From positions 1 through 57,608 of the forward strand of contig JAJQAZ010000165.1 in assembly GCA_021203545.1 (NCBI GenBank): a stretch of 57,608 bases of DNA, read 5' to 3'. Below, in pieces: positions 27,961 through 38,005 of this stretch. How positions within the stretch are numbered: position 1 is the stretch's first letter; each line of letters begins with the position of its first letter. The notes below the pieces were generated by a model. The model was given only the letters and a program-made list of their open reading frames with translations. It did not search any database and was not told the origin of the DNA. The position numbers were made by a program, and so were the translations under genes. The stretch comes from Tannerellaceae bacterium (GTDB taxonomy: Bacteria; Bacteroidota; Bacteroidia; Bacteroidales; Tannerellaceae).

Positions 27961-28317
27961 ATGTATAGACTTTTTACCTGCCTGATATTAACAGGCTGTC
28001 TCTTTTTTATTACTTGTAGTACTGCAAAGAATACTTCCCGAATTACGGTAGCCTCCGAATTACGTGATTGTACCGGAGTGGGCCGGATGAAATGTATGTT
28101 GGTAAAAACCGGCGGACATAATGACTGGATTTTTATGTACGACCAAATAGAAGGGTTTACTTACGAACCCGGCTATGAATATGTGTTGGAGGTGAAAAGA
28201 GAGCCTCGTGTCAATCCGGCTGCCGACCAGTCTGAATACAGATATGTATTGGTGAGGGTTGCCTCCAAAGAGAAAAAAACATCGGAAGATATGCCGGAGA
28301 TGCCATTGGTCAACTGA
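27961..28317 (+). CDS. Small lipoprotein, DUF4377-like
   Basis: 118 aa. Lipobox FITC after a hydrophobic signal segment. The mature part has ELRDCTGVGRMKCMLVK and a Tyr/Glu-rich strand (YEPGYEYVLEVKRE), a pattern I associate with DUF4377, a small domain found in HslJ-type stress lipoproteins. The two Cys in C-x6-C spacing could form a disulfide. 33 bases separate it from the next lipoprotein gene on the same strand, so they may form an operon. Confidence 0.72.
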   Translation: MYRLFTCLILTGCLFFITCSTAKNTSRITVASELRDCTGVGRMKCMLVKTGGHNDWIFMYDQIEGFTYEPGYEYVLEVKREPRVNPAADQSEYRYVLVRVASKEKKTSEDMPEMPLVN

Positions 28318-28350
28318 AACCGGATAATATAAAAACTAAAGAACCATAAC

Positions 28351-28851
28351 ATGAAAAAGGGAGTATGTATTTGTTTGGTTACAGGTATATTTTTATCTGC
28401 CTGTACCTGGTCCATGAAAAAAAAGATTGAAGAAGATGATGAGGTGAAAAAAGAGCTAAATGAGCCGTATTATGAAGAGGATGTTGCATCACCGCAGATT
28501 TCCGCGCTTGAGGATGTTTCTGTAAATCCAAAGATTGTACGTCCGGATATTGTGGATAATAAAGCCTCTATCGACATATTTAAAGATGAAAACCAGATAA
28601 TAGAAGTTCAGCTTGTTTCTATGGGCTATACACGTATTCATGCGGCTCTTACTTCCCATGATACGCAGGCTAATCTGCGCTTTTCCGAGATCATAATGCC
28701 GGACGATAGTAGCGATGGCCCTTTTGGCAGGGAATTGGATTATCAGTTACCCCGCGATGGAACCTATAAACTAATTATTGATGAGAACATCATGGCCGGT
28801 GAACCCTGGAGTGGCGATTTTACACTGGATTTCGAAGTCTTCCGCGACTAA
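28351..28851 (+). CDS. Putative lipoprotein of unknown function
   Basis: 166 aa. Signal with lipobox LSAC, then a charged linker (about 22-50) and a beta-rich domain (IIEVQLVSMGYTRIHAALTS, DGTYKLIIDENIMAG, FTLDFEVFRD) that resembles small pre-peptidase-like beta sandwiches. No family is recognised with confidence. Downstream of the DUF4377-like gene on the same strand. Confidence 0.65.
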   Translation: MKKGVCICLVTGIFLSACTWSMKKKIEEDDEVKKELNEPYYEEDVASPQISALEDVSVNPKIVRPDIVDNKASIDIFKDENQIIEVQLVSMGYTRIHAALTSHDTQANLRFSEIIMPDDSSDGPFGRELDYQLPRDGTYKLIIDENIMAGEPWSGDFTLDFEVFRD

Positions 28852-28908
28852 AGAATAGGAATATCAAATACGGAGACACAGAGACGCGGAGATTTTTTAT
28901 TTATTTTG

Positions 28909-29062
28909 GACGGAGGGGATTTGTAATCCCCGACTAATAAGTATAAGGATTTGTAATCCGTTTTTATTTATACCTTATGATTATATTCAAATAGGTATTA
29001 TTTATTTTTCGGATCACAGATCCTAATACTCGTAAAGTCGGGGATTGCAAATCCCCTCCGTC
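28909..29062. repeat. 27-bp inverted repeat with inner GGATTTGTAATCC hairpins
   Basis: The arms 28909-28935 and 29036-29062 match at 26 of 27 positions, and each arm is itself a palindrome (GGGGATTTGTAATCCCC). Between them lie a further GGATTTGTAATCC and GGATCACAGATCC. It fills the gap between two convergent genes and could terminate both. Confidence 0.85.
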
Positions 29063-29083
29063 TAGAAATTTCTTAGAACTAAT

Positions 29084-31565
29084 TTATTTCAGTAGCCTGT
29101 CACTAAGCATTTTGATGTAGTAGCTGCCTACTACTGAACGGGCTTTGAAACCAACGTGTTCTTTATTGTCAGTATTATACCAGTCGCTCATAGGTACGCG
29201 GTTCTCGGTTTCGTTATAGAAACGGTGTACCGGTTTGATAAAGGCCTGGAATGTCTCCATATCGTTCGCCAGCGTAGCCGTCCATACAATCCAGTCTGAC
29301 TTTGTATAATTCCGGCGGTTATCCAGTGGTAAACCGTATATATTCTGTTTGGTCAGATAATAAGCAATTTCTTTTTCCGTTACATAATCCGGGAAGATAT
29401 CCATTTGTAACAGTTTATCCCATATCAGATTATATTTCTGGCTCCAGGTTCCGGGCTGGTCAAACGTCAACCGGTAATGGTCGCCGTCGTCTGCCATTTT
29501 TATCCATTCCTGTGCCATTTCGCGGGCTTTCGCTGTATATTTGTTTGCGACATCTTTCTGTCCCAGTTCATTAGCCAGGTAGCCATAGGCTGCAACCCCC
29601 ATGATTGCTTTAGCCGATAAGTTTACATTATGGGCAAAATGTCCGGCAAAGTCGTCCGTACAGAGTTGGTTCTCCGGATCTAATCCGTATTCTGCCAGGT
29701 AATCTGCCCAGATAGTCAATACTTCCCAATGTTTTTTCGCATAATCTGCATTTCCTTCTACTCTGGCAAGAGCAGCAGTCAGTGTCAGCATATTTCCGGC
29801 TTCTTCCACAGGCATATCGTCTCCGTATGTCTGGCCATTTCCTAAAGGATATGTACCTATATCATGTGACGGGAAAGGTTTGGTCCATTTTCCACTTTCG
29901 CTGTAATAGAAAATATGATTCATCAGTCCTTTTACCAGTTCCGGATTATAATAGAGGAACATAGGCGCAGAAGGATAGGTAATATCCACTGTACCGATAG
30001 AACCGTTACTGTTATTTTCTTTCGAAAGGAAAAGCAGGTCTCCGTTAGGAGCTTCTACCACTTTATGGGCAGAAATAGCCTGCCGGTAAGCCAAAGCACA
30101 TATTTCGGCATATTCCTTACCACCTGCCTGCAGGGCTTCCTACATATGTTCCAGATCGAATTTGTCGCATCTCTTTTTCAGGTTGTCGAAATCTTTCCAG
30201 GCTTCGGCAAATACATCTTCGATTTTCTTATTTCCGTTTTTATTCCAGTAAGGGCGAAGATTCTCTCCGAAATATTGGATAGAGTAGAGGTCGTCGTATC
30301 CTAACATAACAAATCCGGACAGGTTTTTTCCATTCCCTAAATCCTGTGAAATGGCTGTATTTACATTGTCCTGTTCACCCGAAGAGGCCGCCACTTTCCC
30401 GTTATTGGCAAACTCACTGCGCAGACTATACGGATTACCATAAGCTCCGGCAGATGTTTTCGTATCGGCAGAGAGATAGAAATAACCCCAGTCAATTTTA
30501 ACATCGTCACCACTTCTACCTAATATATTTTGTTCTGTGCTACCTGTTTTCAGGTAAAGCAGGTTGTTGGCAGTACTCATTTCACTCCGGCTGGCCTGTG
30601 AACCTATATTTAAAGCCCAGTGTGGAGCCGTTTCGAAATATACCTGTACATCGTGCTCCTGGTTATCCAGTGCATTCACTTCATAAGAAATGTAGTTTAC
30701 AGGACGTGAAATCAGATACAGATCATCAGTGAAAAGAGGTGCAGTAAAAGAAACTTTCAACTCAACGTTACCACAATCAAATGTATAATGTGTCTGGGTT
30801 GCCTGTACATCGGCCGATTTTTGTACGGCGGTACGATCCAGATAAGTAGGTATTTCATCTTCCACATATAGCCCGAAGTCTACCAGTGCACCGCCTGTTC
30901 TGTTGTGGCAATGGGCGGCAATCACATTTTGTCCGGGAGTAAGTGTTTTAATCACATCAGCCGGTAATTCAAGGATCACATTTTTCCGCCATACATAGCC
31001 GGTTTCAACTACCTGGATGCCGTTTACATACAGTTCAAAAATGTCATCGTGCGAATAGATCAGGAATACCTTTTTATTTGTCAGATCCTCAGTAATCTCA
31101 ATGTCTCTTCTTACCCAGATATCTTTTGTAAGCCAGAGTGTCTGTACATTCAGTTCATCGGGAGTTCCGAAAGCAGCTTTGTCTTTTTTCCAGTTGGCAT
31201 CGTTGAACGAACGGTTTTCCCAACCTTTGGCCGGTTTGTTAAAGGTATATTTTCCAATCCACTCTTTTTCGGTAGACATAGCGGCAATGGTCTTCAATGG
31301 AGGTTCTTCCACACCCATGAAACGGAATACTTCACCGTCTACACGGATAGCACCTATCAGGGGAAAATTAGTACCGGTCCAGTGTTTTACAGATTCGTCA
31401 TACAATTTATCCGTACATGACCATGCACTGGTGTAAGGATCGATTGTAATCAACGGATAAGCGGGAGCCCGCAGATCGTTCGGGATGACCTGTACGGCAG
31501 ATTGCTTCTCTGCACATCCCAATACAAGTAAAAAAACTAAAGAAAATAAAACACAGCTTTTTCAT
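29084..31565 (-). pseudogene. Glutaminase A-like lipoprotein (DUF4964/5127/4965/1793), broken twice
   Basis: About 826 aa in total. The order fits the glutaminase-A family: DUF4964 start (LRAPAYPLITIDPYTSAWSC), DUF5127 with a beta-sandwich insert, then DUF4965/DUF1793 helical repeats (GNMLTLTAALARVEGN, DWIVWTATLAND). The true start is ATG 31565, giving a lipoprotein signal ending VLGC. One base is missing from the run at 31530-31536 (seven A on the plus strand). A TAG at 30140-30142 interrupts the frame after DLEHM. Both may be sequence errors or decay. Proteins of this family are secreted; some hydrolyse glutamine and others may act on glycans, so the substrate is open. Confidence 0.82.
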
Positions 31566-31923
31566 GTTACATTGTCTATTTATCTGATTATAAAACGTTA
31601 GATATTATAAAATATTGCAAAGAACGGCTTTCTTATCAGAACAGAGAAATAAAATTCATTCAATAACTTTTAAAATCCCGTCAATAAGGTTTGAATCTAA
31701 AGAACTGTGACTTTAGGCACAGATTTAAATCTGCGCCAGCAAAAATTAAACGGAGGGGATAGATATATTATTCCCGGCTACCGGAACCACGATCAAGGGT
31801 TCAACCCTTTCCGGGTTGTTTGGTGTGTTATTGTTTCCTTACCCCGGGTTGCACCCGGGTAATTCACATTCAAGTCCGCAGGACTTGCTGATTTTTTTAA
31901 TTACCGCAGATATTCCTTCCGGT
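31566..31923. repeat. Gene-free stretch with several short palindromes
   Basis: No gene is seen. The right part holds GGCACAGATTTAAATCTGCG with the GCCAGC word, AGGGTTCAACCCT, CCCGGGTTGCACCCGGG and AAGTCCGCAGGACTT, each able to form a short hairpin. Copies of the first occur near 23.28 and 23.48 kb. The promoter of the glutaminase-like gene must lie at its left end but no clear box was found. Confidence 0.7.
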
Positions 31924-32877
31924 TTATAGACTTTTCAGCATCTTTTTCAATACAGTCTGGGCAGAAATTTCACGGTTGGCAGCTTCGGGTATTACGATGC
32001 TTTGCGGGCTTTCGATCACATCATCAGTTACGATCATGTTGCGGCGCACCGGCAGGCAATGCATGAAATAGGCATCATTGGTAAGAGCCATTTTCTCCGA
32101 ATCAACAGTCCAGCTCATATCACGGATTAGTACCTTTCCGTAATGCGGATCGGCATATGCAGCCCAGTTCTTGGCATAAATAAAATCAGCCCCTTCAAAC
32201 GCTTTCCGCTGATCATATTCTACACGGGCGTTACCTACAAACTCGGGAGCCAGTTCGTACCCTTCCGGATGTGTGATTACAAACTCATAATCAGTCGCAT
32301 TCATCCATTCTGCAAAACTATTAGGTACAGCCTGTGGCAATGCCTTCGGATGTGGAGCCCAGGTAAGTACAACTTTCGGACGGGCTGTTTTCTTATACTC
32401 CTCGATCGTAATCAGGTCGGCAAAACTCTGTAACGGATGGCGGGTAGCCCCTTCCATACTGAAAACCGGACGTCCCGAATACTTAATAAACTCGCTCAAC
32501 ATCTTTTCGCTGTAATCATCCTCTTTACTTTCAAAACGGGCAAACGACCGCACTCCGATCACATCACAGTAACAACCCATTACAGGAATCGCTTCCAGTA
32601 AATGTTCAGGTTTATCACCATCCATTACCACCCCTCTTTCAGTTTCCAGCCGCCAGGCTCCCTGATTTACATCCAGTACCATCGTATTCATACCCAGATT
32701 CATAGCCGCTTTTTGGGTGCTGAGACGGGTACGCAGACTGGAGTTGAAAAATATCATCAACAAGGTTTTATTTTTTCCCAGCTCCGTAAACCGGAATCTG
32801 TCTTTCTTTATTTCAAAGGCCTCTTTCAGTGCTTGTTGCAAATTGCCTAAATCGTGTACATTCGTAAAATTACGCAT
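31924..32877 (-). CDS. argF': N-succinylornithine carbamoyltransferase
   Basis: 317 aa. It carries the carbamoyl-phosphate motif FFNSSLRTRLST and the C-terminal HCLPVRRNM of the ornithine/acetylornithine transcarbamylase family. Pro90 in MDGDKPEHLL is the residue that, in the Bacteroides fragilis enzyme, favours N-succinyl- over N-acetylornithine (Glu in the Xanthomonas enzyme). It makes N-succinylcitrulline in the Bacteroidetes arginine pathway, in the cytoplasm. Downstream of proA on the same strand after a 259-base repeat region. Confidence 0.92.
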   Translation of the reverse strand: MRNFTNVHDLGNLQQALKEAFEIKKDRFRFTELGKNKTLLMIFFNSSLRTRLSTQKAAMNLGMNTMVLDVNQGAWRLETERGVVMDGDKPEHLLEAIPVMGCYCDVIGVRSFARFESKEDDYSEKMLSEFIKYSGRPVFSMEGATRHPLQSFADLITIEEYKKTARPKVVLTWAPHPKALPQAVPNSFAEWMNATDYEFVITHPEGYELAPEFVGNARVEYDQRKAFEGADFIYAKNWAAYADPHYGKVLIRDMSWTVDSEKMALTNDAYFMHCLPVRRNMIVTDDVIESPQSIVIPEAANREISAQTVLKKMLKSL

Positions 32878-32888
32878 AATTATTTTTT

Positions 32889-33136
32889 TAGTAGTTATCG
32901 TTCGCTTTACTCACTAGTAGTTATCAGCCATTACGTGGCTTAGTAGTTATCAGTCGCTTCGCTCCTTAGTAGTTATCACTCCTTTCAGTCGTTAGTAGTC
33001 ATCGCTCGTTTTACTCGCTAGTAGTAAAGTAGCTATTTTTTCTTTCTACTTGACTACTAAGCCACAAAATGGCTGATAACTACTAGTGAGCAAAGCGAAC
33101 GATGACTTCTAAGGAGCGTAGCGACTGATAACTACT
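32889..33136. repeat. TAGTAGTTATCA repeat array, copy 1
   Basis: Units of about 26-29 bases begin TAGTAGTTATC and carry short hairpins (AGCCA-nnnnn-TGGCT; AGTCGCTTCGCT). After a T-rich centre (about 33035) the same units return in inverted orientation, so the whole array can fold on itself. It fills the gap between proA and argF'. A related copy is at 35471-35697. Confidence 0.88.
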
Positions 33137-34387
33137 TTAATTATTTCTTATCTGCCCCTCTCCTTCAATAATGTATTTATAAGAAGTAAGTTCCGGTAAT
33201 GCCATGGGGCCGCGGGCATGTAGTTTTTGTGTGCTGATGCCTATTTCTGCTCCCATACCGAATTGAGCTCCGTCGGTGAAAGCTGTTGAAACATTGGCAT
33301 ATACACAGGCTGCATCAATGGATTGTTCAAATAACCGGATCGCTTCGTCTGATTCACTTATGATACACTCACTGTGTTTCGAACTATGAGCAGTTATATG
33401 TTCAATAGCCTCTTCCATAGAGTCGACTGTGCGGATACTCATTTTGTAATCCAGGAACTCTGTACCGAAACTTTCCGGTGTGGCCGGTTGTAATAACTCT
33501 GGGGGATAGCTTCCGTTTAATTTATTCAGAGCTGCCGTGTCTGCATAAATAATCACATGACTCTCCTGTAATTGTTTACACAAAGTAGGTAAATCGTCTA
33601 TCCTTTCCTTGTGTATAAGTAAGCAGTCCATTGAATTGCAAACACTTACCCTCCGGGTTTTGGCATTATTAACAATAGCCGCTCCTTTTTCCACATCGCC
33701 GGCTATATAAAAATAGGTATGGCAAATTCCGGCTCCGGTCTCAATTACCGGAATGCGGGAGTTGTTTCGTACGAATTCAATGAGTGAACTACTTCCACGT
33801 GGAATAATCAGGTCTACAATACCTGTTGCATTCAGCAAAGCAGTTGTTGCTTCACGGTCGGGAGGTAATAGTGTACAAACAGCTTTTGGCAACCCATATT
33901 GTTCCAGCACATGGTGAATGATTGCTACCAGTGCCCGGTTCGAATCATCTGCATCCGAACCACCTTTTAATACGCAGGCATTACCACTTTTCAGGCAGAG
34001 CGAAAATACATCGCAGGTTACATTCGGACGGGCTTCGTAAATAATACCGATTACTCCAAAAGGTACCGAAACTTTACGGATTGAGATTCCATTCGGGCGG
34101 ACAGTCTCTTCCAATACCCTGCCCAGAGGCGAGGGTAGGGTCGTTACATTCCGCATATCCCCGGCAATCCCTTCCAGCCGTCCGGAAGTCAGCTTTAGCC
34201 TGTCGTATTTGGGGTTGGCCGGCTCCATCCGCTCCAGATCCTTCCGGTTTGCTTCCAGAATAACCCTTGTATTTTCAACCAGGGCAGTCGCTGTATCCTG
34301 TAAAATCCGGTTGATCGTATCGTCCGGAAGTGCAACCAGTCTTCTGGAAGCCCTTTGTGCACCTGTCAATAAATCCTGTATGTCCAT
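33137..34387 (-). CDS. proA: Gamma-glutamyl phosphate reductase
   Basis: 416 aa, full length. Second step of proline synthesis: NADPH-dependent reduction of gamma-glutamyl phosphate to glutamate semialdehyde. The catalytic Cys is in [21 protein letters not shown] and [13 protein letters not shown] match the family. The gene starts 3 bases after the proB stop, so the two form an operon and the enzymes probably channel the labile intermediate. Confidence 0.95.
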   Translation of the reverse strand: MDIQDLLTGAQRASRRLVALPDDTINRILQDTATALVENTRVILEANRKDLERMEPANPKYDRLKLTSGRLEGIAGDMRNVTTLPSPLGRVLEETVRPNGISIRKVSVPFGVIGIIYEARPNVTCDVFSLCLKSGNACVLKGGSDADDSNRALVAIIHHVLEQYGLPKAVCTLLPPDREATTALLNATGIVDLIIPRGSSSLIEFVRNNSRIPVIETGAGICHTYFYIAGDVEKGAAIVNNAKTRRVSVCNSMDCLLIHKERIDDLPTLCKQLQESHVIIYADTAALNKLNGSYPPELLQPATPESFGTEFLDYKMSIRTVDSMEEAIEHITAHSSKHSECIISESDEAIRLFEQSIDAACVYANVSTAFTDGAQFGMGAEIGISTQKLHARGPMALPELTSYKYIIEGEGQIRNN

Positions 34388-34390
34388 ACC

Positions 34391-35479
34391 TTAATCTAAA
34401 TATAAATAGTCATAATGAATCAGGGGCTTAATGTCTTTTTGTCCGAGTAGGTTCGATGCCTCTTCGCTATCGTAACCGGCACAGCCAACACCTAATTGAT
34501 TCCCCTTATCATCAAATATCCTTACAATATCATCTTTTTCAAAATCACCTTTGATCTGCGTTACCCCAACCAATAATACGCTGGTTGCTTTGGGGCCCAG
34601 AAGAGCTTCGGTAGCCCCCTGGTTGATGTGTACTTCGCCTTTCGCAAATCTTTCCGAATGTGCAATCCATTTTTTGACACTGCTGATCGGTTTAGGCGAA
34701 GGCCGGAATAAGGTATGTACAACTTTGGAATCCTTATCCAACAGGTCAACCAGTATATTGTCTTTCTTGCCGTTAGCAATCAGAACAGCAATACCTTCGT
34801 CTGCTACTTTACGGGCTATACTACACTTGGTAAGCATCCCTCCCCGGCCAAACGATGATTTACTGGTCTGCACAAACGAAGAAAGATCTTCTTTTCCGTT
34901 ATGTATCTCGCCAATCACCTGCGATTCCGGATCGGCCGGATTCCCGTTATAGATACCGTCCACATTACTGAGAATGATTAGTGCATCCATATCCATCATC
35001 GCTGCGATCAGTCCGGACAGTTCATCATTATCGGTAAACATCAGTTCGGTTACCGAAATGGTATCGTTCTCGTTTACGATTGGGATCACTCCATTTTCGA
35101 GCATCACCTCCATGCAATGTTTCTGGTTCAGGTAATGGGTACGGCTACCGAAATTTTCTTTCGTAGTCAATACCTGCCCGCAGGTAATACCCTGTTCCCT
35201 GAACAATTCGTAATACCGGTTGATCAGTTTGGCCTGTCCTACGGCAGAGTATAATTGACGTGCCGAAACAGCGTCCAGTTTCTTCTCCACCCTGATCTCA
35301 CTTCTACCCGAAGCTACCGCACCGGAGGATACCAGCACTATTTCCACACCATTTTTATAGAGTTCCGCAACCTGGTCTACCAGTGCGGACATACGTGTTA
35401 TATCCAGTGTCCCGTCTTTCCGGGCAAGTACATTACTTCCTATCTTAACGGCAATCCGTTTATATTTTAGAGTAGTCAT
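34391..35479 (-). CDS. proB: Glutamate 5-kinase
   Basis: 362 aa. An amino-acid kinase domain (VKIGSNVLARKDG, VSSGAVASGR, ENDTISV) is followed by a C-terminal PUA domain (about 275-362). It phosphorylates glutamate as the first, usually proline-inhibited, step of proline synthesis. The ATG lies inside the last unit of a TAGTAG repeat: the repeat word GCGATGACTACTAA supplies ATGACTACT, coding Met-Thr-Thr. Confidence 0.95.
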   Translation of the reverse strand: MTTLKYKRIAVKIGSNVLARKDGTLDITRMSALVDQVAELYKNGVEIVLVSSGAVASGRSEIRVEKKLDAVSARQLYSAVGQAKLINRYYELFREQGITCGQVLTTKENFGSRTHYLNQKHCMEVMLENGVIPIVNENDTISVTELMFTDNDELSGLIAAMMDMDALIILSNVDGIYNGNPADPESQVIGEIHNGKEDLSSFVQTSKSSFGRGGMLTKCSIARKVADEGIAVLIANGKKDNILVDLLDKDSKVVHTLFRPSPKPISSVKKWIAHSERFAKGEVHINQGATEALLGPKATSVLLVGVTQIKGDFEKDDIVRIFDDKGNQLGVGCAGYDSEEASNLLGQKDIKPLIHYDYLYLD

Positions 35480-35697
35480 CGCTCATTTTATTCGCTAGTA
35501 GTTATCAGCCACTACATGGCTTAGTAGTTAAGTAGTTATCAGTCGCTACGCTCCTTAGTAGTTAGCACTCCTTTCAGTCGTTAGTAGTCATCGCTCGTTT
35601 TACTCGCTGGTAGTTAAGTAGTTTTTTCTTTCTACTTGACTACTAAGCCACAAAGTGGCTGATGACTCCTAAGGAGCGAAGCGACTGATAACTACTT
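35471..35697. repeat. TAGTAGTTATCA repeat array, copy 2
   Basis: Same units and same fold-back layout as 32889-33136, with substitutions and small indels. It fills the gap between the acyl-CoA synthetase stop and proB and reaches into the first codons of proB. Confidence 0.88.
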
Positions 35698-35699
35698 TT

Positions 35700-37349
35700 T
35701 CATCCTTTCTCCCGTATCTCTACCAGGCGGATTTTTCCGCTGATTGTTTTGGGGAGTTCCGTTACAAACTCTACAATACGGGGGTATTTATAGGGGGCTG
35801 TTACCTGTTTAACGTGTTCCTGTATCTCTTTGACCAGGGCATCCTGCGGTTTTTCGCGGTAATCGGGTGCCAGTACAATAGTTGCTTTAACAACCTGTCC
35901 GCGAATCTCGTCCGGCACACCTGTTATGGCGCATTCTACCACTGCCGGGTGAGTCATCAGGGCACTTTCCACCTCGAACGGCCCGATCCGGTATCCGGAG
36001 CTTTTAATTACATCATCCGCGCGGCCTACAAACCAATAGTAGCCATCTTCATCCCGCCAGGCAATATCGCCGGTATAATAAATACCGTCGTGCCATGTAT
36101 CGTGGGTCAGTTCCGCGTCACGGTAATATCCTTTGTATAATCCCAGGGGTTTACCATTGGGAGTACGTATAATAATTTGCCCCTGTTCCCCGTCTTCTGC
36201 CTTACTACCGTCAGGACGTATCAGATCCACTTCATACAGCGGATTCGGGATACCCATTGAACCGGGTTTCGGTTCGATCCACGGAGTGGTGAACAACGAC
36301 AGAGTTGTTTCCGTTTGTCCGAATCCTTCTTTCAGCTTGATTCCTGTTAAATTAAGGAACGATTCATATACCGCCGGGTTCAGTGCTTCGCCGGCTATGG
36401 TACAATATTCTAACGATGAAAGATCATATTTACTAAGGTCTTCCCGTATCAGGAAACGGAAGATCGTAGGAGGAGCACAAAGGGATGTGATACCGTAATC
36501 CTGAATCATCCGCAGCATATCCGCAGGAGTAAACTTTTCGTGATCGTATACAAAAATATTTGCTCCGGCCAGCCATTACCCGTATAACTTACCCCAGACG
36601 GCTTTTGCCCAGCCGGTATCGGTAATCGTCAGGTGCAGGCTGTTTTCGTGCAGATGATGCCAGTACGAAGCCGTTACGATATGTGCCAGCGGATAGGTAT
36701 AATCGTGTATCACCATTTTGGGATTGCCGGTTGTGCCGGATGTAAAGTAAAGCAACAATATATCATCGTTGCTATTCACATGCTCCGGACGTACAAACGG
36801 CGCGGCGGAATTGATTCCTTTGTGGAAATCATGGAAGCCTTCCGGCACATCCGGCCCGATAGAAACCAGTGTTTTTATAGTAGGCGATTCTGGCAGCGCA
36901 TCAGTAATACTTTGAAGCACATTCGGCTCTCCTACAGTAATTACCATTTTTATATCTGCCGCATTTGCCCGGTAAATAATATCTTTCTTTGTCAGCAGGT
37001 GAGTTGCCGGTATCCCTACTGCTCCCAGTTTATGCAGTGCTAATACACAGAACCAGTATTCGTACCGCCGTTTAAGGATCAGCATTACCATATCCCCACG
37101 CCCGATACCGAGCGATTGCAGGTAGGAGGCTGTCTGGTCTGAATATTTTTTCATATCGGCAAATGTAAAGTCTATATGCTCGCCTTTATCGTTCGTCCAG
37201 CATATGGCTTTTTTCTCCGGAGCGATCCGTGCCCATTCATCTACCACATCATAGGCAAAATTAAAGTTCTCGGGAACTTCTATCTGAAGGTTATCTATAA
37301 AATCCTGTTGGGATTCGAACGTTGTTTTTTTTAAAAATCTTTCCAGCAT
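35700..37349 (-). pseudogene. AMP-forming acyl-CoA synthetase (internal ochre stop)
   Basis: About 549 aa. The adenylation domain has LLYFTSGTTGNPKMV (P-loop-like), [27 protein letters not shown] and the C-terminal catalytic Lys in [11 protein letters not shown]. It would activate a carboxylic acid to its acyl-CoA by way of an acyl-AMP. An in-frame TAA at 36576-36578, after VWGKLYG, replaces what is usually Gln before [11 protein letters not shown]; the frame is otherwise intact. The XRE-cupin gene lies 20 bases upstream, a pairing common in Bacteroidetes and suggestive of control by the substrate. The acid is unknown (medium-chain or aryl are options). Confidence 0.86.
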
Positions 37350-37369
37350 AACTTTTTAATTGTCAATTA

Positions 37370-37927
37370 TCAACTTATAATCACAGCAAGGAATGTTACT
37401 TTTTCTCCGTCCAGTGCTTTCATGCCATGAGGCAGTTCTGAATTAAAGTAAATGCTATCTCCACTTTCCAGTATCAGCTCTTTTCCGTTTATCTGTAATA
37501 GTAAACGCCCTTCCAGTACCATATTATACTCCTGCCCCGGATGTGTATTTTGATAAACCGGTTCATGCTCCTCTTTCGGATGAACAGTAACGAGGAACGG
37601 GTCTGCGTTTCGTCCGGCAAATCCGGCTGCCAGCGACTGGTATTTATAGGCTTTTGTTCTTTCCACAGCTACCCCTTTTCCCTTGCGGGTAACAAAATAA
37701 CTACTCATTCTGGGTTCATCTCCAAACATCAGTGTGGTAAGTTCTACTCTGTATGTTTGCGAAATAAGATGTAGTGTACTCACTGAGATATCGGTTTCCC
37801 CTTTTTCCAGTTCCAGATATTGTTCCGTACTCATCATACAAACCCGTGTCATCTCTTCGGGAGTGATCTCTAAAACCTCCCGTAAGCCGGCCAGACGTTC
37901 TGCTATTTGCTTAATCTGTTCGTTCAT
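37370..37927 (-). CDS. XRE-type regulator with cupin sensor domain
   Basis: About 185 aa from ATG 37927. The N-terminal helix-turn-helix (about 5-60; MSTEQYLELEKGETDISVSTL) is followed by a C-terminal cupin_2 domain (HPGQEYNMVLEGRLLLQING, ESGDSIYFNSELPHGM) with the His/Glu residues that bind metal or ligand. It likely controls the acyl-CoA synthetase gene downstream, in response to a small molecule held by the cupin. Confidence 0.85.
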   Translation of the reverse strand: MNEQIKQIAERLAGLREVLEITPEEMTRVCMMSTEQYLELEKGETDISVSTLHLISQTYRVELTTLMFGDEPRMSSYFVTRKGKGVAVERTKAYKYQSLAAGFAGRNADPFLVTVHPKEEHEPVYQNTHPGQEYNMVLEGRLLLQINGKELILESGDSIYFNSELPHGMKALDGEKVTFLAVIIS

Positions 37928-38005
37928 GTACCCTTTGTATTGATTTATAGCATCCAAAGATAAAAATAAAAATCAATAAGAGGAATTTAATTACCTTTTG
38001 GGGTG

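Noticed and set aside
32889-33136. Possible CRISPR or transposon end
   Set aside because: Units are imperfect, partly inverted and lack spacers; no transposase is encoded in or next to either copy.
36576-36578. Stop-codon readthrough in the acyl-CoA synthetase
   Set aside because: Other in-frame stops in the window use both TAA and TAG at unrelated contexts, and no conserved readthrough context is seen; mutation or error is simpler.
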